A stretch of 64,000 nt of DNA from Kribbella sandramycini. Lineage in GTDB: Bacteria; Actinomycetota; Actinomycetes; Propionibacteriales; Kribbellaceae. Location of the stretch: assembly GCF_013131805.1 (NCBI RefSeq), contig NZ_JABJRC010000003.1, positions 62,001 to 126,000 on the forward strand, given 5' to 3'. The notes beneath the pieces were generated by a model, which worked only from the letters and a program-made list of their open reading frames with translations, was not told where the DNA came from and did no database searches. Below, one piece after another: positions 26,171 to 34,410 of the stretch. Each line of letters starts with the position of its first letter. Positions within the stretch are counted from its first letter, which is position 1. The position numbers were made by a program, and so were the translations under genes.

Positions 26171-26968
26171 ATGACAGCAAAGCTCAAGCTCACTCGCGCC
26201 GCGTTCGCCGCGGTGATCCTGCTGACCGCGTCCATCGGGGCCGTAGGCCAGGCGCAGGCCGCACAGCCGACGCCGTCGCCACGGATCGTCGGCGGCACGC
26301 TGGCCAAGACCGCGCAGACCCCGTGGGCGGTCGCGCTGAACAACAGCGGATCCCCGGCGGCGAGCGGGCAGTGGTGCGGAGCGACGCTGGTCAAGCCGAA
26401 CAAGCTCGTCACTGCCGCGCACTGCGTCGAGGAGCCGATCGCCACCTACACCGCGATCCAGGGCCGCGACGACCTGACGAAGTCCAACGGCAAGACCTCG
26501 AAGATCGCGAAGATCTGGAAGGACCCGCTGTACGGCAAGGAGGCCGGCCACGACGTCGCGGTCGTCACGCTCAAGACGCCGTTCACCGGCGTCCCGACGC
26601 TGCCGCTGGAGACCAAGCGCTCCGCGGACGCCGTCGGCTCGAAGCCGACCGTCTACGGCTGGGGCAACACGCAGGTCGAGGACCAGGTGGACCAGTTCCG
26701 CAAGGTCGTCGTCCCGGTGCTCGGTGACGCGTACTGCAAGCAGGCCTACGCCGACGAGGGCTACGTCGCCAACGGCGAGATCTGCGCCGGGTACAAGAAC
26801 GGCGGCAAGGACTCCTGCCAGGGCGACTCCGGTGGCCCGCTGGTCCTGAACGGCCGCCTGTTCGGCGTCGTGTCCTGGGGGATCGGCTGCGCGCTCGCCG
26901 GCAACCCGGGCGTGTACGCCGAGGTCGCGTCGTACCACACGGAGCTGACCAAACAGATCAACAACTAG
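26171..26968 (+). CDS. Secreted trypsin-like serine protease (S1 family)
   Basis: 265 residues. Signal peptide 1-31, short propeptide (AQPTPSPR) and activation site before IVGG, as in Streptomyces trypsin. Catalytic triad: His in TAAHC, Asp in HDVAVV, Ser in GDSGGP. The S1-pocket aspartate is in KDSCQGDSGG, so cleavage after Arg/Lys is expected. Disulfide cysteines pair in the usual places. Monocistronic, with a hairpin terminator after the stop. The 139 bp upstream hold no recognisable operator. Confidence 0.93.
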   Translation: MTAKLKLTRAAFAAVILLTASIGAVGQAQAAQPTPSPRIVGGTLAKTAQTPWAVALNNSGSPAASGQWCGATLVKPNKLVTAAHCVEEPIATYTAIQGRDDLTKSNGKTSKIAKIWKDPLYGKEAGHDVAVVTLKTPFTGVPTLPLETKRSADAVGSKPTVYGWGNTQVEDQVDQFRKVVVPVLGDAYCKQAYADEGYVANGEICAGYKNGGKDSCQGDSGGPLVLNGRLFGVVSWGIGCALAGNPGVYAEVASYHTELTKQINN

Positions 26969-26978
26969 CTCGGACTGC

Positions 26979-27008
26979 GGGTGGCCGGTCCACGGGGATC
27001 GGCCACCC
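26979..27008. terminator. Hairpin terminator after the protease gene
   Basis: GGGTGGCCG (26979-26987) pairs exactly with CGGCCACCC (27000-27008) across a 12-base loop, followed by GTTCCTTCGT. It lies between the convergent stops of the protease (26968) and the E2 gene (27020) and could act on both strands. Confidence 0.6.
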
Positions 27009-27019
27009 GTTCCTTCGTC

Positions 27020-28267
27020 TCAGAGGTCGGCCAGCACCGAGCCGGGGTTCTCGAAGGCGTCGGCGACGAAACGCAGGAAGCCCGCCGCGGTACCGCCGTC
27101 GCAGACCCGGTGGTCGAAGACCAGTGACAGCTGGGTCAGCTTGCGGACCGCCAGCTCGCCGTCCACCACCCACGGGCGATCGATGATCCGGCCGACGCCG
27201 AGGATCGCGACCTGCGGATGGTTGATGATCGCCGCGCTGCCGTCGACGCCGAAGCTGCCGTAGTTGTTCAGCGTGAACGTGCCCCGATTGAGCTCCTCGG
27301 GCGTGAGCTTCCCGAGTCGCGCCGACTCGGTCAGCGTCCGAATCGCGCCGTCCAGCTCGCGCGCCGTCAGCCGATGCGCATTCGCAATCGCCGGCACCAC
27401 GAGACCACGGTCGGTCTGCGCGGCCAGCCCCAGGTTCACCCCGTCGTACTGAACCAGCTCGTCACCGTCGACGAACCCGTTCAGCTCGGGGTACTTCGCC
27501 AGCCCGGCAACCACGAACCGGGCCATGTAGGCCAGCAGACCCGGGCCGTCCTTGGTTGCCTTGCGCAACTCGATGAGCGCGGTCGCATCGACGTCCACCC
27601 AGGTGGTGGCCTCCGGAATCTCGCTCCGGCTCCGGCTCAGCGTGGCCGCAACCACCTTCCGGAACCCGCTCATCCGCTCCCGCCGCAACTCCGGGAGGCC
27701 CGTCCGCTCGACAACCTTCGGAGCGGCCAGCACCCCCTCGACGTCGCGCCGCACAATCAGCCCGCCAGGCCCAGATCCGTTGATCTGTCGCAGATCGACT
27801 CCGCCGTCCTTGGCCATCCGCCGCACCAACGGCGAAACCACCCGCACAACCCCGCCTTCGACCCGCGCACTCTGCACCGGCTCAGCACTCCGCACGACCT
27901 GCTCGCGTGCGCTTTCCCCGCCTCGCACCTGCGGGCGCCGCCGGCGACCTGCGCCGCCGTCCGCCGTCCCATAGCCGACGAGCACGTTCCCGGACCCCGC
28001 GCGCTCCTCCTCGCGGTACGTCTCACCGGCCGACTCGCCCGCGATGGTGATCAGCGGCTGGCCAACCGGAACAACCGTCCCGACCTCACCATGCAGCTCA
28101 GCGACCACCCCGGCGTACGGCGACGGCAACTCGACCACCGATTTCGCGGTCTCGACCTCGGCAACCGGGGTGTCGACGGCAACGACATCCCCCGCCGCGA
28201 CCAGCCAGCGCACGATCTCGCCCTCGGTCAGCCCTTCCCCGAGATCCGGCAGCAGGAACGTGTTCAC
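27020..28267 (-). CDS. bkdC: Branched-chain 2-oxoacid dehydrogenase E2 (dihydrolipoyl acyltransferase)
   Basis: 415 residues from GTG 28267, which overlaps the E1-beta stop (GTGA) and has GGAGG just upstream. Lipoyl domain 1-75 with the modified lysine in VETAKSVVELPSP; peripheral subunit-binding domain about 140-175 (VSPLVRRMAKDGGVDL, SGPGGLIVRRDV); catalytic domain about 190-415 with the active-site His/Asp in FDHRVCDGG. Transfers acyl groups to CoA in the branched-chain 2-oxoacid dehydrogenase, feeding valine, leucine and isoleucine breakdown and branched fatty-acid primers. The linker between the lipoyl and E1/E3-binding domains is Arg/Glu/Gly-rich rather than Ala/Pro-rich. Confidence 0.9.
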   Translation of the reverse strand: MNTFLLPDLGEGLTEGEIVRWLVAAGDVVAVDTPVAEVETAKSVVELPSPYAGVVAELHGEVGTVVPVGQPLITIAGESAGETYREEERAGSGNVLVGYGTADGGAGRRRRPQVRGGESAREQVVRSAEPVQSARVEGGVVRVVSPLVRRMAKDGGVDLRQINGSGPGGLIVRRDVEGVLAAPKVVERTGLPELRRERMSGFRKVVAATLSRSRSEIPEATTWVDVDATALIELRKATKDGPGLLAYMARFVVAGLAKYPELNGFVDGDELVQYDGVNLGLAAQTDRGLVVPAIANAHRLTARELDGAIRTLTESARLGKLTPEELNRGTFTLNNYGSFGVDGSAAIINHPQVAILGVGRIIDRPWVVDGELAVRKLTQLSLVFDHRVCDGGTAAGFLRFVADAFENPGSVLADL

Positions 28268-29250
28268 GAGTCCTCCCACTGGAGGTTGTCGACGGCATCG
28301 AGAATCCGGTCCACCCCCGGCAGCTGGTGCTTCTCCAGCTTCGGCGGCGGGTACGGGATGTCGAACCCGGTCACTCGCCGGATCGGAGCCGCCAGCGAGT
28401 GGAAGCACCGTTCGGTGACCCGGGCAACGATCTCCGAGGACACACTGGCGAACCCACTCGCCTCGGCGACCACAACCGCCCGCCCGGTACGCCGTACCGC
28501 CGCACAGACCGTCTCGTCGTCGAACGGCACGATCGACCGCAGATCGACGACCGTCAGCTGCCGACCTTCGGTCGCCGCGACCTCCGCCGCCTCCAGCGCG
28601 ACCGGCACCGACGGCCCGTACGCGATCAGGGTCGCGTCCGCGCCGTCTCGGCGTACGACGGCCTTGCCGATCCCGGGCTCGGCTTCGGTGAGGTCGACCT
28701 CGTCCTTGGCCCAGTAGAGCTTCTTCGGCTCCATGAACACGACCGGATCCGGCAATTCGATTGCCCTTCGCAACAATGTGTACGCGTCGGCAACGGTGCT
28801 CGGGGCAACGACCGTCAACCCCGGCGTGTGCGCGTAGTAGCTCTCCGACGAGTCGCAGTGGTGCTCGACGCCGCCGATCCCGCCGGCGTACGGCATCCGG
28901 ATCACCATCGGCAGCTGGACGCGGCCGCGGGTGCGGTTCCGCATCTTGGCGACATGCGACACGATCTGCTCGAACGCCGGGTAGCCGAACGCGTCGAACT
29001 GCATCTCGACGACCGGCCGCATCCCGTTCATCGCGAGCCCGACCGCCATCCCGACGATGCCCGACTCGGCCAGCGGGGTGTCGAAACACCGCTCCTCGCC
29101 GAACTCCGCCGTCAGCCCGTCGGTGATCCGGAAGACGCCGCCGAGCGGACCGACGTCCTCACCGAACATCAGCACCGTCGGGTCGGCGTGCATCGCGTCG
29201 CGCAGCGCCTGGTTGAGCGCCTGTGCCATCGAGATCTTCACGTGCGTCAT
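28264..29250 (-). CDS. bkdB: 2-oxoacid dehydrogenase E1 component, beta subunit
   Basis: 328 residues, full length for transketolase-type E1 beta. Blocks visible: MFGEDVGPLGGVFRITDGL near the N-terminus, FDTPLAESGIVGMAVGLAM, and the C-terminal transketolase domain with VVVAEASGFASVSSEIVARV and a final PYPPPKLEKHQLPGVDRIL segment typical of branched-chain rather than pyruvate enzymes. ATG 29250 is 4 bp after the E1-alpha stop; the end overlaps E2. With E1 alpha and E2 it forms the branched-chain complex; the E3 gene is not in the window. Confidence 0.92.
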   Translation of the reverse strand: MTHVKISMAQALNQALRDAMHADPTVLMFGEDVGPLGGVFRITDGLTAEFGEERCFDTPLAESGIVGMAVGLAMNGMRPVVEMQFDAFGYPAFEQIVSHVAKMRNRTRGRVQLPMVIRMPYAGGIGGVEHHCDSSESYYAHTPGLTVVAPSTVADAYTLLRRAIELPDPVVFMEPKKLYWAKDEVDLTEAEPGIGKAVVRRDGADATLIAYGPSVPVALEAAEVAATEGRQLTVVDLRSIVPFDDETVCAAVRRTGRAVVVAEASGFASVSSEIVARVTERCFHSLAAPIRRVTGFDIPYPPPKLEKHQLPGVDRILDAVDNLQWEDS

Positions 29251-29254
29251 GGCT

Positions 29255-30343
29255 TCAGGCCTCCTCTCGCGACAGCTCGTCGCGCAGGAACGCCGCCTGC
29301 TCGGCCAGCTGCGGCGTCTGTTCGGCGTACAGGTAGGCGAACAGGTCTTCGGGGTTCACGGTCGGCTCGGGCATCAGGCCGTCGCGCAACTGCTGCGCGA
29401 CCTGCGTGGAGACCTGCTCGGCGCGCTGCTTGAGCTCATCGGTCAGCAGGCCGTTGTGGGTCAGATAGGTCTCCAGGCGCTTGATCGGGTCGCGCTGCAG
29501 CCACGGGGTGACCTCGTCGTCCTCGCGGTAGCGCGTCGCGTCGTCCGCGTTCGTGTGCGCCTGGACGCGGTAGGTGTGCGCCTCGACCAGCTGCGGCCCT
29601 TCGCCGGCGCGCGCCTTGCCGACAGCCTGCCCGAGGATGGCGAGCAGCCCGGCCAGGTCGTTGCCGTCGGCACGTTCGCCGGGGACGCCGTACCCAATGC
29701 CCTTGTGCGCAAGGGACGGCGCGACAGTCTGCTTGGACAGCGGGACAGAGATCGCGTACTCGTTGTTCTGCACGAAGAACACGACCGGCGCGTGGAAGAC
29801 GGCCGCGAAGTTCAGCGCCTCGTGGAAGTCGCCCTCGCTGGTGGCGCCGTCACCGCAGAGCGCCATCACGACGGTGTCCTCGCCCTTCAGCCGCGCGGCG
29901 TGCGCAACCCCGACGGCGTGCGTCAGCTGGGTTGCGAGCGGCGTGGCCTGCGGTGCGACGTTACGCGCGTACGGGTCGTAGCCGGAGTGCCAGTCGCCGC
30001 GCAGCAGCGTCAGCGTCTCGATCGGGTCGACGCCGCGGCTCACGATCGACACCGTGTCGCGGTACGTCGGGAACAGCCAGTCCCCATCGCGAAGCACCAT
30101 CGTGGCGGCGACCTGACAGGCCTCCTGCCCGTGCGACGACGGGTACACGGCCAGCCGGCCCTGCCGGACCAGCGCACTGGCCTGATCGTTGATCCGGCGA
30201 CCCTTGATCAACTCGACGTAACCGTCGGCCAGCGCCTGCTCGGAGGGCAGCTGGTACGACGGGTGTTCATGCGGAACGCCGTCCTGGTCGATCAACCGGA
30301 CAGGTTCGGCGGAGGGGAGCAAACGCTCCTCGACGGTGGTCAT
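29255..30343 (-). CDS. bkdA: 2-oxoacid dehydrogenase E1 component, alpha subunit
   Basis: 362 residues. The thiamin diphosphate motif runs from GDGATSEGDFHEALNFAA to FVQNNEYAIS; substrate-side blocks FPTYRDTVSIVSRGVDP and VEAHTYRVQAHTNADD are present. First gene of the bkdABC operon. A divergent Lrp/AsnC gene starts 118 bp away, the usual place for a Bkd regulator. The shared region is comparatively AT-rich around 30,400-30,430 but no palindrome stands out. Confidence 0.92.
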   Translation of the reverse strand: MTTVEERLLPSAEPVRLIDQDGVPHEHPSYQLPSEQALADGYVELIKGRRINDQASALVRQGRLAVYPSSHGQEACQVAATMVLRDGDWLFPTYRDTVSIVSRGVDPIETLTLLRGDWHSGYDPYARNVAPQATPLATQLTHAVGVAHAARLKGEDTVVMALCGDGATSEGDFHEALNFAAVFHAPVVFFVQNNEYAISVPLSKQTVAPSLAHKGIGYGVPGERADGNDLAGLLAILGQAVGKARAGEGPQLVEAHTYRVQAHTNADDATRYREDDEVTPWLQRDPIKRLETYLTHNGLLTDELKQRAEQVSTQVAQQLRDGLMPEPTVNPEDLFAYLYAEQTPQLAEQAAFLRDELSREEA

Positions 30344-30461
30344 AAACCCTCCAGCGCAGGGAGACGGACGGTGCCCATATCGTCGTCGTTCTGGCCATTC
30401 GGATCTATAGCTGGGAGAATTGCTGGACCTTTGGCGCTCTTGACGGTGATTCGAGGTTCAT

Positions 30462-30950
30462 ATGTCCGACGATGAGATCCCGCACCAGGCCGGTCCTGGA
30501 CGGATGGTCATCGCCCCGGCGCTGGACGAGACCGACCGGCAGATCGTCGAGGCGCTCGGCCGCGACGGCCGGCTCTCGATCCGGGCCCTCGCCGACCTCG
30601 TGCACATCTCCCGCGCGAACGCCTACGCCCGCGTCGAGCGCCTCACGACGACCGGCGTCATCACCGGGTTCACCGTCACGGTCGACCCGCTCAAACTCGG
30701 CCTCGCGACCTCGGCGTACGTCACGCTGAGTCTCCGCCAGAGCTCCTGGCGGACGCTGCGCGAACAGCTCCAGGCCATCCCCGAGGTCAAACACATCGCT
30801 CTGGTCGGCGGCGACTTCGACGCCATCCTGCTCGTCCGCGCCGCCGACAACGAGGGCCTCCGCCGCGTCGTCCTCGAGAAACTCCAAGCCATCCCCGAAG
30901 TCCTCGCCACCCGCACCGCCCTCATCTTCGAGGACCTGGGCACCCTCTAA
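30462..30950 (+). CDS. Lrp/AsnC-family regulator of the bkd operon
   Basis: 162 residues. Helix-turn-helix at about 22-70 (LDETDRQIVEALGRDGRLSI, ALADLVHISRANAYARVERL) and a RAM ligand domain at about 85-160 (HIALVGGDFDAILLVRA). Divergent from bkdABC, so most likely a BkdR-type regulator sensing branched-chain amino acids; the effector is inferred. Its stop overlaps the stop of the convergent LacI gene. Confidence 0.88.
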   Translation: MSDDEIPHQAGPGRMVIAPALDETDRQIVEALGRDGRLSIRALADLVHISRANAYARVERLTTTGVITGFTVTVDPLKLGLATSAYVTLSLRQSSWRTLREQLQAIPEVKHIALVGGDFDAILLVRAADNEGLRRVVLEKLQAIPEVLATRTALIFEDLGTL

Positions 30951-31888
30951 CACCCACAGGACCGCCGCACCACCAGCTCCGCCGGAAACGCCACCGCCTC
31001 CGGCACAACCCCCTCCACCAACTGCCGCACCACCTCCGCAGCCATCACCTCCACCGGCTGCCGCACCACAGTCAACGGCGGCCAGCAGTACTCCGCCTCC
31101 GGCGTCCCATCGAACACCACCACCGCCATCTCCACCCCAGCCTCATGAAACGCCCTGAGCAACCCCACCCCCTGCAAATCCGAGGAAGCAAACACCGCAG
31201 TCACCCCGGTACGCCGCCCCACCAACCGCAACCCCGCCTCATAACCCCCCTCCCGCCCAAACCCCACCCGCTCAACCACGTCCGCGCTCAGCCCCGCCTC
31301 CCCGAGCGCATCCCGCCAACCCTGCTCCCGCTCAGCACCACCGGCACCTACTACCAGCGCGATGCGTTTGTGACCGTGCCAGATGAGGTGTTCGACGGCG
31401 GTGCGCGCGCCCTCGCGGTAGCGCGGGCCGACGGAGCTCACGCCCGGCAGCATGCGATTGACCGCGACGACCGGCAGTTCGGCCCCAGCGAGATCCGGCG
31501 CCTCGCTCGGCGTGACCAGCACGAGCCCGCTCACCTGCCGCGCCAGCAACTCGGCGACCTTCGCGCGCTCGGTCGCCGGATCCCCGTCGGTGCTCGTCTG
31601 CAGTACGACGTACCCCCGCTCGGCGGCCGCCCGGTCGATCGCCTTCGCCAGCTCCGCGAACAACGGGTTCCCGCCGTCCGGCGTGATCAGCCCGAACGTC
31701 CGCGTCGACCCGACCTTCAGCGCCCGCGCCGTCGCGTTCGGCCGGTACCCGAGCACGCGGATCGCTTCGAGAACCCGCTCCCGCGCCGCCGGCGACACCG
31801 CCCGCGGCCCGCCGTTCACCACATAGCTGACCACCGCCGTACTCACCCCGGCGTACTCCGCGACCTGATTACGAGTGACCGGCGACAT
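30947..31888 (-). CDS. LacI-family transcriptional regulator
   Basis: 313 residues. DNA-binding domain 1-60 with VTRNQVAEYAGVSTAVVSYV and the hinge helix region ARALKVGSTRTFGLITPD; periplasmic-binding-like sugar domain about 60-305. The C-terminus ends in an unusual RRSCGC. Divergent from the Gfo/Idh dehydrogenase, with two tandem identical 13-bp sites between them. It probably represses the dehydrogenase gene in the absence of a sugar or inositol-like ligand. The last third of the gene lies in a strongly strand-skewed stretch (plus strand C-rich). Confidence 0.9.
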   Translation of the reverse strand: MSPVTRNQVAEYAGVSTAVVSYVVNGGPRAVSPAARERVLEAIRVLGYRPNATARALKVGSTRTFGLITPDGGNPLFAELAKAIDRAAAERGYVVLQTSTDGDPATERAKVAELLARQVSGLVLVTPSEAPDLAGAELPVVAVNRMLPGVSSVGPRYREGARTAVEHLIWHGHKRIALVVGAGGAEREQGWRDALGEAGLSADVVERVGFGREGGYEAGLRLVGRRTGVTAVFASSDLQGVGLLRAFHEAGVEMAVVVFDGTPEAEYCWPPLTVVRQPVEVMAAEVVRQLVEGVVPEAVAFPAELVVRRSCGC

Positions 31889-31906
31889 AGCCCTGATGAT
31901 ACCGTT

Positions 31907-31933
31907 CTACACGAGTAGATCTACACGAGTAGA
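31907..31933. promoter_or_regulatory. Two tandem LacI-type operator sites
   Basis: CTACACGAGTAGA occurs twice in direct repeat, 31907-31919 and 31921-31933, period 14 bp. Each copy is itself a short palindrome (CTAC-ACGA-GTAG). The pair fills most of the 56-bp gap between the divergent LacI and Gfo/Idh starts and ends just before the AAAGG ribosome site. Confidence 0.7.
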
Positions 31934-31944
31934 AAGGCTCCGCC

Positions 31945-33249
31945 ATGGCCCGAAGGTATGCCGTCGCCGGTACCGGCTCCCGCGCCCGCGACTACGTCCG
32001 CGCGATCTTCCAGGAGCACCCGGCCGACGCCGAGCTGGTCGCGCTCCTCGACCCGAACCCCGGCCGCCTCGCCTTCCACCAGCAGTACGTCGCCGAGCTC
32101 GGCGGCGGCCCGCTCCCGCAGTACGGCGCCGACGACCTCGAACTGATGGTGAAAGAGCAGTCCGTCGACCGCGTCATCGTCACCAGCCCCGACTACACGC
32201 ACGCCGCCGTCGTGTCCCGTCTGCTCCGCGCCGGCGCCGACGTCATCGTCGAGAAGCCACTGACCATCGACGCCGAGGGCACCCGCACGATCGCCGCCGC
32301 GATGGCGGAGTCCGGCAAGTCGGTCGTCGTCACCTTCAACTACCGCTACTCACCCCGCAACAGCGCGTTGCGTCAACTCATCGCGGACGGCGCCATCGGC
32401 ACCGTCACCAGCGTCGAGTTCCAGTGGGTGCTCGACACCCGCCACGGCGCCGACTACTTCCGCCGCTGGCACCGCGAGAAGCGGAACTCCGGCGGCCTCC
32501 TCGTCCACAAGGCCTCCCACCACTTCGACCTGGTCAACTGGTGGATCGCCTCCGAGCCGACCCGCGTCTTCGCCTCCGGCGGCCTCTTCTTCTACGGCGC
32601 CGACAACGCCGCCGCCCGCGGCCTCGGCCCCCGCCCCGAACGCGGCACCGTCGACAACTCCGCCGCCGACCCCTGGCTCCTCGACCTCCGCGACGACGAC
32701 GCCAACCGCCGCCTCTACCTCGACAGCGAGCAGTACGACGGCTACCGCCGCGACCAGGACGTCTTCGGCCCCGGCATCACCATCGAGGACAACCTCGCCG
32801 TCGTCGCCGAGTACGCCAGCGGCGCCCGCCTCACCTACTCCCTCAACGCCCACTCCCCCTGGGAGGGCTACCGCGTAGCCGTCAACGGCACCGAAGGCCG
32901 CGCCGAACTGGACGTCGTAGAACGCGCCGCCGTCCTCGACACCCACATCGACCCCAGCTACCCCTCCGCCACCACCATCCCCGGCACAGTCCGCTCCAAC
33001 GGCGAACGCCTCACCCTCCAAACCCACTGGTCCCCCGCAGCCGAGATTCAAATCCCCCAAGCCCCCGGCGGCCACGGCGGCGGCGACACCCTCCTCTACG
33101 CCGACCTCTTCCAAGCCCCCACCAACGACCCTCTCTCCCGAGCCGCCACCCTCCGCGACGGCATCAACGCCATAGCCGTAGGCATAGCCGCCAACCACTC
33201 CCTAACCACCGGCCACCCCACCAACATCCCCGACCTGAACCTCGCCTAG
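31945..33249 (+). CDS. Gfo/Idh/MocA-family oxidoreductase
   Basis: 434 residues. Rossmann NAD(P) domain at the N-terminus (YAVAGTGSRARDYVRAIF, LVALLDPNPGR), the family EKP motif in VIVEKPLTID, and a C-terminal alpha/beta domain with the catalytic-type lysine/histidine segment HKASHHFDLVNWWI. Members oxidise sugars, inositols or sugar derivatives. ATG 31945 follows AGAAAGG. Controlled, by position, by the divergent LacI protein. The 3' third is very C-rich on the coding strand. Confidence 0.88.
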   Translation: MARRYAVAGTGSRARDYVRAIFQEHPADAELVALLDPNPGRLAFHQQYVAELGGGPLPQYGADDLELMVKEQSVDRVIVTSPDYTHAAVVSRLLRAGADVIVEKPLTIDAEGTRTIAAAMAESGKSVVVTFNYRYSPRNSALRQLIADGAIGTVTSVEFQWVLDTRHGADYFRRWHREKRNSGGLLVHKASHHFDLVNWWIASEPTRVFASGGLFFYGADNAAARGLGPRPERGTVDNSAADPWLLDLRDDDANRRLYLDSEQYDGYRRDQDVFGPGITIEDNLAVVAEYASGARLTYSLNAHSPWEGYRVAVNGTEGRAELDVVERAAVLDTHIDPSYPSATTIPGTVRSNGERLTLQTHWSPAAEIQIPQAPGGHGGGDTLLYADLFQAPTNDPLSRAATLRDGINAIAVGIAANHSLTTGHPTNIPDLNLA

Positions 33250-33574
33250 CCCCGTCTCGCCGACAATCCGCTGGACGGTCGCCTGCAGTGAGCTGTCCGC
33301 CCCGACAACCCGCTCCCGCGGCCGCTCCAGCAGATCCCGTTCCAAGTACCACTCCGCCATCTCCGCGGCACCGAAGGCCGCAGCCTTCGCCCGCGTCGCG
33401 TGCCGCCGCACAGTCTCTTCGAACGGCACATCCAGGTAGTAGAAAGACGCTGCGACGCACGTAGTCCTGCTCAATCACCGCCACACCACGCCCGTACGCC
33501 GCTCGCACCCCCTCGACCACCGAACTCTTCCCCGCCCCGGAATTGCCGCGCACGACGATGAGACGCGGCTGCAT
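33202..33574 (-). pseudogene. P-loop kinase-like gene with internal deletion and frameshift
   Basis: From ATG 33574 the frame reads LIVVRGNSGAGKSSVVEGVR (P-loop GxxGxGKS) up to IEQDYVRR, then leaves homology. The correct continuation is in the next frame, from about 33474: FYYLDVPFEETVRRHATRAK, then EMAEWYLERDLL and RIVGETGLG. Intact small kinase/AAA-type proteins of this kind carry about 50-60 further residues between these two parts, so the centre is missing and the junction is out of frame. It overlaps the end of the Gfo/Idh gene and its start overlaps the stop of the shortened SnoaL-like gene. Confidence 0.75.
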
Positions 33575-33840
33575 CACAGCCTGCGGAGGTGGTTGGTGAG
33601 GTTGCCGCTGAGGCGGATGCTGACGATGCGTTCGGTGAAGCGCCAGGTTTGGTTGTGGCGTTCGAAGGTGTCCTGGTAGCGGCCGGTGGCGATCAGTTGG
33701 GGCGACGCGTTGGGGAGAGCCTGGACGACGGTTACGCAGGAGCGGGCTGTTGCGGCGTCGCCGTCGAAATCACCGTCGTCCACGAGCTCGGCGTACCGAG
33801 CGATCAGGTTGTGAATCTCTTGGTACGCCTGCTCATCCAC
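33574..33840 (-). pseudogene. SnoaL-like gene lacking its central part
   Basis: From GTG 33840 the product is 88 residues: EIHNLIARYAELVDDGDFDG is the start of a SnoaL/NTF2-like polyketide-cyclase-type fold, and ATARSCVTVVQALP to the C-terminus is its last third. Family members are about 130 residues; some 45-50 residues, including the middle strands and pocket residues, are absent, here without loss of frame. The gene is open but the fold should not be complete. It lies between the degenerate kinase and the VOC gene; all three overlap or nearly touch. Confidence 0.65.
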
Positions 33841-33854
33841 GGTTTCGGACTGTA

Positions 33855-34283
33855 CTACCAGTCGGCCGGCGCGCCGGGGCGGTGCGTGCCGAAGGTCCAC
33901 TCGTACCCCTCGACGTCGGCGACCCGGCACCGGTAGTTGCCCCACTCACTCTCTTCGGGCTCCCACACCGACTCCGCGCCCGCAGCGACCGCGGAACGGT
34001 AGATCGCTTCTACTTCGCCCCGTTCGTCCACTGCGACGTAAACACCGTGCCCAACCGTGTCACCCTTCCGCGCCGGCCGCTCGTAGCCCACCTCATCGGT
34101 GAAGAGCGTGAACGCAACCCCGCCGTACCGCACCTCGGCGTGGGCGATCCCGCCGTTGCCGTCCGGCACCTCCATCGTGGTCTCGAACCCGAAGGCCTTC
34201 TCCAGCCACCGCAGCGCACCGACCGCGTCGCGGTATCCGAAGTAGGCATGAAACGTCGCGGTCGCACCGCTGCTCTGACTCAT
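33855..34283 (-). CDS. VOC-family (glyoxalase/bleomycin-resistance-like) protein
   Basis: 142 residues. Paired beta-alpha-beta-beta-beta modules: AYFGYRDAVGALRWLEKAFGF at the N-terminus and WGNYRCRVADVEGYEWTF at the C-terminus. Resembles the PhnB-like/YycE group of small VOC proteins whose substrate is mostly unknown. Starts at ATG 34283 and precedes the two degenerate genes on the same strand. The 127 bp upstream to 34410 carry the divergent promoter with the hydroxyacid dehydrogenase and no clear operator. Confidence 0.82.
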   Translation of the reverse strand: MSQSSGATATFHAYFGYRDAVGALRWLEKAFGFETTMEVPDGNGGIAHAEVRYGGVAFTLFTDEVGYERPARKGDTVGHGVYVAVDERGEVEAIYRSAVAAGAESVWEPEESEWGNYRCRVADVEGYEWTFGTHRPGAPADW

Positions 34284-34410
34284 ACCCCCAGCATCGCCCT
34301 GGTAGCGGACACCCCCCGTCCGCTACCCAGCGCAGTTTGCCGATCGAGTTCCGGAAAAAGGCCGGACAAGTTCCTGGTCCGGGCCGGAGGCGTCGACAAG
34401 GATATGAGGC

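Noticed and set aside
28268-29089. N-terminal extension of the E2 gene into the E1-beta gene
   Set aside because: The lipoyl domain starts right after GTG 28267, which has a ribosome site; upstream codons are shadow of E1 beta.
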